A stretch of 64,000 bases of DNA from Anagrus nilaparvatae (Eukaryota > Arthropoda > Insecta > Hymenoptera > Mymaridae). Each line of letters starts with the position of its first letter. Position 1 is the stretch's first letter. The notes beneath the pieces are model-generated. The model made no database searches, was not told the DNA's origin, and was given only the letters and a program-made list of their open reading frames with translations. The stretch lies in the NCBI GenBank assembly GCA_022575985.1, contig JAKSXM010000237.1, positions 5,412,501 through 5,476,500 of the forward strand, in the 5' to 3' direction. This document shows positions 10,205 to 20,578 of the stretch, in pieces. Both the position numbers and the translations under genes were made by a program.

Positions 10205-10480
10205 TTATAGTTGAGTGATAATTGATTGATTTTTCAGGTGGAATGCGTTTCTAAATGCGTAGATATTGGTGCTTTTGAGCTCCAAGAAGGAAATACTGTT
10301 TTTTATTTTTTTAATTTTGTAGACAATACTGTAATCTTCAATGTGTTGAACCTTAATGACAAGTAACTCAAGAAATTTTGCCTTTTCAAAGCCCTTCACA
10401 AAAGGTAAATACCATTTTTCCAGCTTAAGTGGTTTTCGTTGAACCCACTTGAAGTCCCTGTGACGACAGGAAATTCATTA
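10205..10480 (-). pseudogene. Uncharacterised ORF remnant of the Polinton-like region
   Basis: The open part at 10205-10399 reads on the minus strand as a lysine- and isoleucine-rich protein (VIKVQHIEDYSIVYKIKK). The same frame extends upstream through KWVQRKPLKLEKWYLPFVKG to about 10460. I do not recognise the family. Its position just after the conserved accessory protein at 10490-10850 suggests it belongs to the same element. Confidence 0.35.
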
Positions 10481-10489
10481 ATTACTGAT

Positions 10490-10850
10490 TTATTACTTAA
10501 TTTATTACTTATTTATTACTGAAACTGCTGATTTCGTTTGTCGATACTGGTAAATAAAATAAATTTTGCGGATTGTCGTTTATTTTATACCCTGCGGGCT
10601 TCAGTACATTTACTTGGTGTAGAATTTGTGACCTTTTAACGTTGAGAAATGAGTTTGAAATGAGGAAACAGTAAATATCCATTTTTTCTACAGTTAAAAT
10701 TTTGATAATGCCTTGGATTTTACATTTCTTGAATGGTTTGGGTTTTCGTTTCTCGCTGAATCCGAGAATTTGACCAATATATTTGAAAAGTCAATTGCGT
10801 ACCGGCCAATTATTTCGCATTTAAAAATAGTATTATTTCCGGTGAGACTT
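10490..10850 (-). pseudogene. Conserved accessory protein of Polinton-like elements, fragment
   Basis: The minus strand reads GNNTIFKCEII...AIDFSN, then after a one-base shift GQILGFSEKRKPKP, VEKMDIYCFLISNSF, HQVNVLKPAGYKINDNPQ and FYLPVSTNEISSF, ending at a stop near 10490. From memory this order (NNTLKxEI, SIGxLLGF, VNxIxIxCN, PPGYKIxExP, YLPV, I) is that of an uncharacterised protein found beside family B polymerases and integrases in arthropod Polinton/adintovirus-like loci. It may be structural, but that is not established here. The plus ORF at 10713-10955 is antisense. Confidence 0.55.
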
Positions 10851-10859
10851 ATGAATAAA

Positions 10860-11657
10860 TCAATTTTTTTGTCAGGTTTTATAGGATTTTTTAAATTATA
10901 TAAGTATTATTTAATTAGTGTGTTACTATACTTAACTGATACCAGTCCAACCTAGTAGTTCTTACTTAATAATCCAACTTTCCTCTAGGCGAGAGTCGGA
11001 ACCACAATAGAAAAACCGAACCTTCGGATTTCACCTCTATATATAGTGATAAAAGCATTTTTCTTGGCACCAAAATTAATTGCTATTTTTCACAATGGGG
11101 GAAGTTTTATACCAAGGTATCGCATACTTGGGCCAGCGCCCGCTGAGCTGATAAATGCTCCATAATATATTATTTATTCAGATGTCAAATTATATTATTT
11201 ATACTTGGTTAATTTTTACTAAGTCGAACTTGATATTAAGCAATTATTGACTTTTGGTAATTATTCCTTAAGATAGAACCCTTTTATTTTGGGTCTAATT
11301 TAACCTGACGTTACACAAGTATTAGAAAAATAAATTTTTTGTAAGTTAAATTTCTTCTTTCAATGTATATAAATCCTTCCGTCTCCGGGCGATTATGGCA
11401 AGTTTTCTATTTAAACGGGCCTACAATCTGGATCCTGCACCCTGGTGGACTTCTGAATAAGTCACAATAGATTTATAAAAAATCCTGAGCTCCTGAAAGA
11501 ATGTAAAGTTATATTTAGAATGGAAAGGAGTTAGTCATCTAAATATTTTAAGTTTAATTAAAATCTTCTACAAAAATTAATTATTAGAATATTACTTTTT
11601 AACTGTGTGATTACAAAGTAGATCATTTTTATGAAATAAGTGGATTAGATTTTATAT
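10860..11657. other. No gene recognised
   Basis: AT-rich spacer up to the Tigger element. A moderately GC-rich patch at 10980-11040 has no coding or RNA signal that I can support. Confidence 0.5.
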
Positions 11658-11659
11658 TA

Positions 11660-13021
11660 CAGTGGAACTTGTATAATTCGAACTTATGTAATTCGAAAAC
11701 TTCTATAATTCGAAAAACCTGGTTGGTACGGCCCAGCTCCCATCTAAACAATGTTGTATAAATCGAAATTTAAATTTTGAAAAGTTTTTTTCAAAATATA
11801 AAATTCTCTTGCATAATCTAAACTTAAGTTATCGGGGAATTATAAAAATGATTTGCCCAGATCTAAATAGATTTAAAATGTGATCAGATCAAGCATAAGT
11901 TAATTAAGGCAAAACTGAGCAAGTATGGAGTGATACGTTGTAGTATGTACTAAACTGGATTTTGGCACGATCTGGGTATATCTGAAAAAAAATGTAATCA
12001 CGAAACCGTGAATATCCAATATAAAAATTTCTATAACTAGTATATTCTTATTCCTTTGTTAATATTTATTTATTTTTATCTGTTATTATTATTTTGATAT
12101 CTACTATTTATGACTTTATTATAAGAACGCGTATTCTAAGCTGTAAGTAAGATAATTGCACTGCTCATAACAGCGTGCCCCAAATGTCAAACGTAAAAGT
12201 TATTTTTCTACCACCAAATATAACCTTTGTCTTGCAGCCAATGGATCAAGGTGTAATAAAAAATTTTAAGCATTTTTATCGACAATTAGTAGTCAAAAAG
12301 ATTTTAGCAGAGCTAGAAAAGCATAAGAAAATTGACTTATTAGAATCTTCCAGAATGTGTATACAAGCTTGGAAGAAAGTATCTGCTACAACAATAAGCA
12401 ATTGCTTCCGAAAGGCTGGATTTTTCCACGATATACCTGTTCAGATAGAAGAAAATACTGGTGAAAATCAGGATACAAATTTTATTCGCGAAATATACAA
12501 CAGGCTTGAAACAAACATTCCATTTGATGATTTTATCGCCGTAGATGACGATTTGGCTATTTGTAGACAAGAAACGGAAGAAGACATTGATGTTGTTTTA
12601 GAATCGTATAATACGAATAACGAAGATAATTCAGAAAATGAAGAAGATGAAGAAACATTACCTATCTGTTCTGAAACATATCTCAACTTAAAAAAATGTA
12701 GATTGTTTTTAGACAACCAAGAAAATATTGATGAAAAACTAATGAAATATGTTGATTTTTTAGAAGAGCAAATTATATTAATAAAAATTAAAAATACAAA
12801 GCAAAAAAAATATAAAATTTTAAATAAAAATGTGTTCTTTTAATTTTGTATTGATTGTTTATAATAAATTGATTTTCTTTTATTAAACTAAATATGTACT
12901 AGTTATTTACTGTTTAATTTTTAACATTTATATAATTCGAAATTTTTCAAATTATGAAAAACTTGCATAGTTCGAAATGAGAACCCGGTCCCATCCATTT
13001 CGAATTATACAAGTTCCACTG
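11660..13021 (+). mobile_element. Tigger (pogo-type Tc1/mariner) deletion derivative, 1,362 bp
   Basis: Both ends carry the inverted repeat CAGTGGAACTTGTATAATTC (23 bases identical in full), and the element is flanked by TA on both sides (11658-11659 and 13022-13023), the mariner-type target duplication. Subterminal ATAATTCGAA motifs repeat near both ends. Full Tigger elements are roughly 2.4 kb; this copy keeps only the 3' half of the transposase, so an internal deletion has removed the DNA-binding half. The clean ends suggest it could be moved by a full-length relative. Confidence 0.9.
12151..12843 (+). pseudogene. Tigger-type DDE transposase, C-terminal half
   Basis: Reading begins at DNCTAHN (12151), just after an in-frame TAA, and runs open to 12843 (230 codons). 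The second catalytic Asp is in DNCTAH and the third in LQPMDQGVIKNFK. The FLPPN-T-LQP block between them is typical of Tigger/jerky-type DDE_1 domains. The CENP-B-type helix-turn-helix region and the first Asp are missing. The tail is acidic (ENEEDEE) and ends lysine-rich. Since this half has no internal stop, the copy is probably young. No good start codon is present (GTG at 12175). Confidence 0.85.
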
Positions 13022-13023
13022 TA

Positions 13024-14477
13024 TATGTTGCTAATAAAATTTATATCATTATTTTTATTTTCAATCATACGTAAGATCTATACCTATATTTAATTTTGCA
13101 TATATACTTATTACTTTCATTATAAAAATTTTTATTATTTAAGGTGGGTCACGGAGTTTATAAAAAAAACGAATAATGTGAACTAAAATTTACTGGAGAT
13201 GAAGATAATTAAAAAACATATTCATTGATCCCAAAAAAATACCCAGGTTTACTTCGTACTAATTCAAAAATGAATCTTTTTAGATAAAATTCTACACGTG
13301 TTATTTAACAAAAATAGAAATTTTTCCAAGAAAAAAGTACAATAGTTGCTGATCAAATTATAAACACATAATTTTAGTCGCGGGCTCCGTTTAATAAAAT
13401 GTTTTTTTTTTATTTTAATTTTTTTTTCACCGTACTTGTTATATAAGAAAATGCATTACTATTAATAATAGTTTCTAAATATTTACGTATCTATAAAATA
13501 AATAATAAAATTTAATTCATTAGTTATGCCCCCTCTAATTCCACCCTAAAATATATGGACCTAAAACTGTGAGCCACCTTAAATACTTGCTTAAAATAAA
13601 AATATTAAGTATTTATGCATAAATAAATATAGGTAATGATCTGAATTATTAAATTACCCAGCCCAACAAAAAAAAAAGTTCTAAACTTTTATTCTGATTA
13701 GGTTTTTCTGACGTATTTTGGTGTGCTAAAAATGTATCTGAAGTCAGAATTTCCGTTTACCCCTCAAAATTTTGTGCTATGGCCAAAAAAACCATCTAAA
13801 ATGTCAATTTTTCAATATAAACTCAAAGAAGCTGAGAAATAAAATAAAATTACTGAAAGTTGGTCATATCACGCTCGCAGCATGGATTTTGAGGTATTCA
13901 AATTAAAACTAACAAAAAGAAAGTTTAAATTAGTCTTGCTTAGACTTTAAACATCCCAAAAATCCCCTATAGCCTTAAGGTGAGAATATATTCTGCCTTC
14001 GATAAAAATTTTAATTTGATATATCTATTCTTAGGTTCTTTGGGTCAGTAAAACTTAAAATGCTAACACATAAATAATATCTTACTCCCACTTCCCTCGA
14101 GTACCCCAATAACTCCGTATAAACCCCACATGGGGTTAAATATACTGATTAAATAAAACTTTTAATTTTATGTATATTCGTAGGCTCATTGGGTCACTGA
14201 AACTGAAATTGCTATCAGAAAAAAATAATATTTTACTCCTACTTCCCTCAAGTACCTCAATAGTTCCTGAACCCCACCTCCCCCTCATGGGACAAATATA
14301 CTCTTTCCATAAAAATATAATATTGATGTCTATTCTTTGGTTCTTTAGGTCACTGGAACTAAATATGATAGCACAAATAAAAATATCTTACTCCGAAATT
14401 CTTGGATAGTATACAAATTTCCCCTATAAGTACAAATTCACTGATTCAATAAATATTTTAATTTGTATTGCGTTTCG
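13024..14477. other. No gene recognised
   Basis: AT-rich sequence. Between about 13990 and 14410 a ~180-base block containing 'ctcccacttccctcgagtacc' style text is repeated about three times with drift (near 14090, 14240 and 14390). No coding signal. Confidence 0.5.
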
Positions 14478-14860
14478 TATTTAAATTTCCTAAAAGACAA
14501 AAATTCCTATGGAATAAAATCCAATATTATAACGAGAAAAGTACTGTTGACAAAATTAGGGAAATATTTAATATTGTTTGTCCAATTTACTTATTGGGTA
14601 AAATATTTTATTTTATTCATTTATTTATAGTATCTCTTGAGGTTACTCTCAACTGATCTGCGCACAGCCTGTCTTTTATAAGAAGTTTTAAAATCCCTTT
14701 TCATTGACTAGCAGTAATCTGACATCACATGTTCTTTCCAAACACCTTGATAATGCTCCTCTATTTCAGACATATTCTGATGAAATCTTTCTCCTTGTTC
14801 TTCACTGTAATCTAATAAGTTTCCTGGAAATTTATCAGGTGTGAATCACGAAAATGAAAT
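14478..14860. repeat. Left arm of a ~370-bp inverted repeat
   Basis: This block is matched in inverted orientation by 15985-16345. Shared pieces include CTATGGAATAAA(A/T)TCCAAT, GAAAAGTACTGTTGACAAAA and CTGTCTTTTATAAGAAGTT. The arms hold copies of the same coding fragment in opposite directions. Confidence 0.8.
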
Positions 14861-15020
14861 TTTAATCTCATATTACAACATTAATTTTTATAATTTTCTA
14901 TCAATTTGGCTACTATTTCTTTATAGTTATCTGCTTTGTATTTTCCAAGAAAATTCTTTACAACATTTCCAAAACTTAGCCGCTTTCTCTATTTCAGTCA
15001 TTTTTAAAACAAAGAATCTA
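14640..15020 (-). pseudogene. Transposon-linked conserved protein of unknown function, fragment (copy 1)
   Basis: The minus strand reads FLGKYKADNYKEIVAKLIEN, then a short break, MRLKFHF, then KFPGNLLDYSEEQGERFHQN, EIEEHYQGVW and MSDYC-stop-SMKRD. I recognise the pattern (LKVHFLHSHLD, FPxNLG, SDExGERFHQD, RYQGxW, ADYCWxLKRD) as a repeat-derived protein common in invertebrate genomes, but know no function for it. The stop TAG at 14708-14710 sits where the family has Trp. A second degraded copy lies inverted at 15985-16190. Confidence 0.6.
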
Positions 15021-15033
15021 TTATGAGCTGAAT

Positions 15034-15456
15034 CATCTACTTTCAATTCTATTTCACAATTTTTGGACTCTATACTTAAGAGTTCAAACAAATATTTTTA
15101 TCACAAGACAAGGTTGTTTTTAAATATCAGCAAGAAGATTGTTAAGGTTTCAGCTCATAATAGATTCTTATTGCATTGCAGATCAAACGATTTAACTCCA
15201 AGGTATATACAAGACTTACACAGCAACCTCAAACATCTGAAATTTTATAGCAATAGAGTTATTGTTTCAATTATGTCACACATAGTTATTATGCATATCA
15301 CAACGTTTTATGATATTTTTTAAAACAGTTTTGTCAATAACTATTCCATCTTCCTTGAAAAAGATTACATTGTAATCGAAACGTTGGATTAATGTTTTTT
15401 AAAAATTAATAAACAACAAATTATGCTCGTAAAAGTCACGTTCTAAATTATTAATT
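15034..15456 (+). mobile_element. Penelope-like element fragment, tandem copy 1
   Basis: A 423-base unit repeated 523 bases downstream (15557-15979) with only a few differences. It encodes an N-terminal-type ORF (15063-15323) with KVSAHNRFLLHCRSNDLTPR and then ends in a non-coding tail with a stem GATTAC-ATT-GTAATC followed by GAAAC and an AATAAA-like signal. Tandem, 5'-truncated units and a GAAAC-ended stem fit the pseudo-LTR arrangement of Penelope-like elements. Family assignment is inference; a Penelope RT piece elsewhere in the window (35.9-36.2 kb) supports the presence of the class. Confidence 0.5.
15355..15386 (+). other. Hammerhead-like stem plus GAAAC (degenerate)
   Basis: CTTGAAAAA precedes a 6-bp stem GATTAC/GTAATC with loop ATT, then GAAACG. 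The hammerhead ribozyme core is CUGAUGA-stem II-GAAAC; here the second half is exact and the first half is degenerate. The same string recurs at about 15878-15909. Probably inactive in this form. Confidence 0.35.
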
Positions 15457-15556
15457 TAAACTTTACTCCTTAATATCGAGCGATAAATAAAAATTGAATA
15501 ATTATTCAAATAAATTATTAGTATGGGGCTTGGACTGAATGATGCCCTAAGTGAAA

Positions 15557-15979
15557 CATCTACTTTCAATTCTATTTCACAATTTTTGGACTCTATACTT
15601 AAGAGTTCAAACAAATATTTTTATCACAAGACAAGATTGTTTTTAAATATCAGCAAGAAGATTGTTAAGGTTTCAGCTCATAATAGATTCTTATTGCATT
15701 GCAGATCAAACGATTTAACTCCAAGGTATATACAAGACTTACACAGCAACCTCAAACATCTGAAATTTTATAGCAACAGAGTTATTGTTTCAATTATGTC
15801 ACACATAGTTATTATGCATATCACAACGTTTTATGATATTTTTTAAAACAGTTTTGTCAATAACTATTCCATTTTCCTTGAAAAAGATTACATTGTAATC
15901 GAAACGTTGGATTAATGTTTTTTAAAAATTAATAAACAACAAATTATGCTCGTAAAAGTCACGTTCTAAATTATTAATT
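15557..15979 (+). mobile_element. Penelope-like element fragment, tandem copy 2
   Basis: A nearly identical repeat of 15034-15456. Its ORF (15523-15846, 107 aa) starts 34 bases before the repeat in unique sequence and is otherwise the same as copy 1, with a stop just after the HITTFYDIF end. The hammerhead-like tail is kept. Confidence 0.5.
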
Positions 15980-15984
15980 CAAAT

Positions 15985-16345
15985 CTTGATGAATTTTCAG
16001 ACAACTTATCAGATTACAGTAAAAAACAAGGAAAAAGATTTTGTGATGATATCTCAAAAATGGAGGAAACCTATCAAGGTGTTTGGAATGAACATATTTT
16101 GTGAGGTTACTGATAATCAATTAAAAGGGATTGCATAACTTCTTATAAAAGACAGACTGTGCAGATCATTTGAGAAAAAAAGAATGAGTATAATAAAATA
16201 TTTCACTCAATAACTTATAGGAAAAAACAATATTAAATTTTTCCCAAATTTTGTCAACAGTACTTTTCTCATGATATTATTGGAATTTATTCCATAAGAA
16301 TTTTCTTCCTTTATGAAATTTAAATACAAAACATATAGTATTGAG
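15985..16345. repeat. Right arm of inverted repeat; degraded copy 2 of the transposon-linked protein
   Basis: Inverted partner of 14478-14860. On the plus strand it reads NLSDYSKKQGKRF, KMEETYQGVWNEHIL, then three stops in the region where the family has ADYCW, then SIKRD. More decayed than copy 1 (the GERFHQ motif has become GKRFCD). Confidence 0.7.
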
Positions 16346-17685
16346 GAGGCACAAAAATTCCCTGTTTGGAAACTTAAAACTTAAAATGTACTTACATTTT
16401 CAGATACAGTAACCTGAATAACATAAGCAAAAGAAAGAAAGGGCTGTGTTATTATCAACAATCATATACCTAATATGATTTTATTGAAAATGATCCATTA
16501 GGCTTGAAAAGAATAATAATAATGAAATCAAATTTTTTCAGGAACATATAATATAAAATCTAGTCCACACTTTTTATAATAATGATAATTTTAGTTTAGC
16601 TTAAAATATTAAGATGACAAACTTTGTTCTTCTTAATATAACTTTAAATTCTTTTGGAATTTCACCATTTTTTCTAAGATTTATTTAATTTATGGTAAAA
16701 TATTATTTTTTTAATTTTTTTTTTTAAATAAATAATGTTTATACCTGCATAATTATATTAAAATAATACAGATGTTATGTTCATCATTACATTAAAATAA
16801 TAAATATTCGAATAAAATATTATATATGTATATTTAAATAATGCAGAATATGCATATTTATGTATTATATTATAAGTTCAAGAGTATTTAATTTTATAAG
16901 AGTGCTGACAAAAATATTATATTAATAATAATAAGTACTTACTCATCATTTGTCTGGTAGTAGTAAAATAAACACACATAGATTTTAGGTAAACTAAATT
17001 TATTAAAATGACGATTTTAGATACATGTCACGTGATTTATCTTAACTGAATGTCCTTTTATTATATTTTTAATTTGGTTATATACTAATGGATTTTATTT
17101 AAGTCATTTAAAATATTCAAAATATAAACGTTATTTTTTATTTATTACATAATTTTATGTTAATTGTAAACTATATTTTCCTAATTTATCTTATTATTTT
17201 TCAATTGTATGTTATAATTTCTAGTTTTAGCACCACCAAAATTCCTCATACCAGAGGGTCCAATTTCTGTTAGGTTACTTTTTTTTTGTATGCCAGTGTA
17301 ATTTTGCAAAGTTTAAAGTATTAACTAATTATTAAGTAATTTTAAATTTGAGTCCGATTTTTTTAATCCTTTAAGTTTGGTAAGATTAGTTATTTTGTTT
17401 ATTTATTCAGAGTTTAAAAATTTAATTCGCATGGAGATCTATATTCATTTTATGTAATTTTTGTCTAAATTGCCTGAACTGAATTTTGCTGCTTTCGTGC
17501 ATATAATTTTCTGTTCATACATTTTTCACGGGTCCACCTGATCCATTACTTATCAAATGTAGAGAGTTTTACTACTCAGTAACTGATGTTAAAATCGGTT
17601 AACGGATCAGTTACAACTTAGAAACTTAAATAGATTTCGGCGTTCGTTTTTCCAAACTATTTCTAATTAAAGTAAATATTTGTAG
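16346..17685. other. AT-rich sequence upstream of the first visible IFT172 exon
   Basis: No ORF, RNA or repeat could be supported. It is probably intron of IFT172, because exon 17686 opens in mid-codon after a good acceptor (ATATTTGTAG). The upstream exon was looked for and not found. Confidence 0.5.
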
Positions 17686-17988
17686 GCTCTATATTGAGTA
17701 TCGGTGGGCTTTGTGGTTCTGTAGAGCAATTTGAAACAAGTTTGCGAAGATCTATAGTTCAAGATAATTATGAAGTAGCATATGTTGGGCCCAGTCAAGT
17801 TATAATAAGATCTTTAGATAATATTCAAAGACCAATTATTATTTCATCTCAGACTGAAAACGAAATCTATGAAGTGAAAGTACTTAGTAGAAAAGAAAAT
17901 CGAATCGTAGCTAAGACCTCTAAGACTTTACTTATTTGTGACATGGAGCAAAATTTGCTAAGTGAAATTCTTTGGGAAAATAAAACAG
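17686..17988 (+). CDS. IFT172: IFT172, internal exon (WD-repeat region, part 1)
   Basis: IFT172 is the large peripheral subunit of the intraflagellar transport B complex, carrying cargo along ciliary microtubules and acting at the ciliary tip. This exon opens after acceptor TTTGTAG with two bases that finish a codon, and reads SIGGLCGSVEQFETSLRRSI, YVGPSQVIIRSL and TSKTLLICDMEQN. These match the vertebrate protein (GTLCGxVExFDCCLRRSI, YVGPSQVIxxNL, HTSETLLLGDL). It ends TTTGGGAAAATAAAACAG before GTAAAA, in phase 1. The region belongs to the second N-terminal beta-propeller. It joins the next exon in frame as T-G-AEKFFF. Confidence 0.93.
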
Positions 17989-18070
17989 GTAAAATTTTTC
18001 ATTTATAATTTGTAGTCAAATTAAACGTTCATTATTCTATTTACTGTATAAAATAATTTTTATTAAATAG

Positions 18071-18427
18071 GTGCAGAAAAGTTTTTTTTTGATTACTCTG
18101 GTATTTGCTTGATATTTAATTCCGGAGAATTATCAATTGTTGAGTATGGCAAAAATGAAGTACTTGCTACTGTTCGTACAGAAGCTATTAATCCTCATAT
18201 AATTAGCGTAAGAATAAATAAAAAAAAATCAATCAAAGAACCGGAAAGTAAAAGACTTGCTTATCTTCTAGATGTAAGAACAGTACGAATAGTTGATTTG
18301 ATAACAGGGAAAGGTATTTGCACCATTAACCATGAAAACAAGGTAGACTGGTTAGAGCTAAGTGAATCTGCACATCAACTACTAACAAGAGATAGGAAAG
18401 GAATGCTCTGGCTTAGTGATGACGAAG
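18071..18427 (+). CDS. IFT172: IFT172, internal exon (WD-repeat region, part 2)
   Basis: It follows an 82-base intron with acceptor TTAAATAG. It reads AEKFFFDYSGICLIFNSGEL, VRTEAINPHIISVRIN, LAYLLDVRTVRIVDLITG and NHENKVDWLELSESAHQLL, then RDRKGMLWLSDDEG. The vertebrate counterpart reads YFFENENVCMIFNAGEL, VRTEFMNPHLISVRIN, LAYLIDIKTIAIVDL and VDWLELNETGHKLLFRDRK, so the identity is firm. The donor is GACGAAG|GTATAT at 18427/18428, phase 1. Its reading frame is intact. The next coding exon is 41 kb away at 59491. Confidence 0.95.
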
Positions 18428-18725
18428 GTATATTACCCAATTTATATTTAATTAAGCGGTTTTAGTTGACTATTAGGGGCTACCCAAGGTTAATCTAATT
18501 CAAAGTTGTACATGGGAAGATTTAAATGAAGCGTATACGACTTGTATGGTCGGGTCTTCGAAACTGCCCGAAAGTGCTTTTTTCTGAAAGTACGACCAAA
18601 AATAAGTCACTAACCCAATTTTTAGCAGCCCAGAGCAAAATCTTGATTTTTGACAGCAATCTTTGTATTTTAGACGTTTACAAAAAAAGTAAGAAAAATG
18701 AGGGATAATTTTTTCCGACTGGGGG

Positions 18726-19864
18726 TCATTTTTTCGCATCCAATTTTTCGCATTTTAAATTCTCGCACATCTTTAATTCGCATTAATTTTTTTTTTTTAA
18801 TTTCAAATTCAAAAATATTTAATTTCATTATCGTTTCCTTGGTAACGCACCAAATATTTTTTTTTAATTTATAAATTTAAAAATACATTATGTCATCATT
18901 GTTTCCTTGACAACTAAATAATTATTTGTTTAATAAAAATTTGATTCAAAAATAATAGTTTTAAATGTCAGAAGAAATTATTGAAAATGTATTAATTTTG
19001 GAAGGGTATGTGTACTATCACTCACGATACGTTGGTAGTAATCGTCAGCTTTGGGTAAGTAGAAGAGAGCGTACAAAAGAGTGCAATGTTCCGGCAATCA
19101 CGAACGTACCTGAAGCAGGAGCAATAATTATTGCTTATAAAGGTATGGAACGCATTTCACATGAAAGTCATCCACCCAACCACAATGAATGTAAAGCTGA
19201 AAAGATTAGGTCAACAATAAAAAGGAAAGCACAAGATCACCCTGAACAACCTCCTTCATAATTACTGCGAACTGAACTAACCGGAGTCTCTCAAGGTAAA
19301 GAAAGGTTATCTTATAATTTCAAACGCTTTACGTATCGCACTTTAGGTGTTCTTTACCACTTACGTTCAAGAGAAAATTTATCTAAGTCTATAAGAAAAA
19401 ATCGTCACATAAATAATCCTCCAAATCCTGTATCCTTAAATGATTTCGATGAACTACCTCTTCCTTATCAACGGACTCTTGCTGATGAAAAGTTCCTGAT
19501 ATTTGATTCTGGTAAATCTGAACACAGCCGTGTTTTGGTGTTTGCTACTCGACGTATCGTGGAGACATATGAAGAACATGTGGAAGATGAAACTGAAATG
19601 GAGTACCTACAAAATCTGTCACAAAGTATTCATATATGATGTTAACTCCAAATATATATTTTATAGATATTTTATATATGTGATATATATTTTTAATTCC
19701 AAAATTGTTATGTATATTATAAGTATGTGTATATGTATTTTGATAAATAAACTTTTTTTCATAAAACGTTTAGATTATTATTATTTTTTTTTTTTTTGAA
19801 TTCCCGTGCAAAATGTTGTACACGCGAAAAAATGTCCAGCGAAAAAGTGGGTGCGAAAAAATGA
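18726..19864 (+). mobile_element. MULE-type DNA transposon derivative, about 1.14 kb
   Basis: The left end TCATTTTTTCGCATCCAATT and the inverted right end (TCATTTTTTCGCACCCACTT on the other strand) match over about 26 bases with 2-3 differences. The TTCGC motif is repeated further inside both ends. It contains the FLYWCH/MULE ORF at 18965-19639, which lacks the catalytic domain, so this is an internally deleted copy. No clear 8-10-base target duplication was found. Confidence 0.7.
18965..19639 (+). pseudogene. FLYWCH-domain N-terminal part of a MULE transposase
   Basis: The ORF starts at ATG 18965 and reads GYVYYHSRYVGSNRQLWVSR, RERTKECNVPAI and HESHPPNH at residues 14-80, the aromatic/Cys2-His2 pattern of FLYWCH zinc fingers. 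An in-frame TAA at 19259-19261 is followed by 125 more codons in the same frame: GVLYHLRSRENLSKSI, DELPLPYQRTLADEKFLIFD and FATRRIVETYEEH, the linker that leads into the MULE DDE domain. The text stops at a TGA (19637-19639) before that domain. One stop in over 220 codons points to a fairly recent copy. FLYWCH mediates DNA binding. Confidence 0.75.
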
Positions 19865-20570
19865 ACGTATACCATTTTTTCCTCTTAGTTCCGGATAGGA
19901 AATTTCCCTGGCTATACAATTCTGGGGTCAAAAAATTTTTTTTGAGTAGATGCGCAAGAAATCGCTAAATTACGCTGTCTTTTTTCAAAAGACGATTTTT
20001 CAAAGGCCTATTAATGAAAAATTTTCTAGCAGGCTTAAATTTTTCCTTGACCTTTATATTTTATGACCAAATAAAAATTGTGATGGGATCTAGCTTTTTG
20101 GGAGCATTTGATAAAAAAATAGCAGCTTTCAAAAGATGATCTTTTTCAAATTTCAAATTTCCCACCAAGTCACTTGACCAATCAAAAATCTGACAAAAAA
20201 TTTGGATTCCGCGGGAAATTTTACATAAGAATATATCTTTTCATATTTTTAGGAGCATTTATGTTAAAGCAGCGAAATTCTAAATTGAAAGTAAAATATC
20301 TAATTTATTTAAGGAATTTTTTTATTATCTAAATTATACTGACAATTATTCAAAATTAATTTTAAAATTCTTTATTATTTTGCTGTTTTAACATAAAAAT
20401 GCTGTTTTAACATTTAAAATTCTAAAATTCTTTTCTTGTCATCTGCGCACTTTCTGAAGCCTGGTGACTTAGTTTATAAATTTACTTCGAATAGTGTCTG
20501 GTTTTATAGAAAAGTTTGAAATTCAATTATTTTTGTAAATTATAGCATTCAGATATTCACAGTGAAGCCA
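19865..20570. other. Non-coding repeat-like sequence
   Basis: It contains GAAATTTCCCTGGCTATAC (19908-19926), which recurs as GAAATCTCCCTGGCTATAC at about 41557-41575, so it belongs to a dispersed repeat. A short inverted repeat with GGAGCATTTATGTTAAAGCAG lies at 20250-20272 and its complement near 20385-20410. No coding signal. Confidence 0.5.
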
Positions 20571-20578
20571 CACTATCC

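Noticed and set aside
10713..10955. Plus-strand ORF of 80 codons with hydrophobic end
   Set aside because: Opposite strand of the accessory protein remnant, which has the better supported motifs.
12340..12716. Minus ORFs in the Tigger region
   Set aside because: Antisense to the transposase.
1..17685. Upstream IFT172 exons encoding the first propeller
   Set aside because: Looked for conserved N-terminal motifs and found none; they may lie outside the window.
18500..18739. Two opposite-strand ORFs just after the IFT172 exon
   Set aside because: Intronic, no conserved motif, and IFT172 phase joins directly to 59491.
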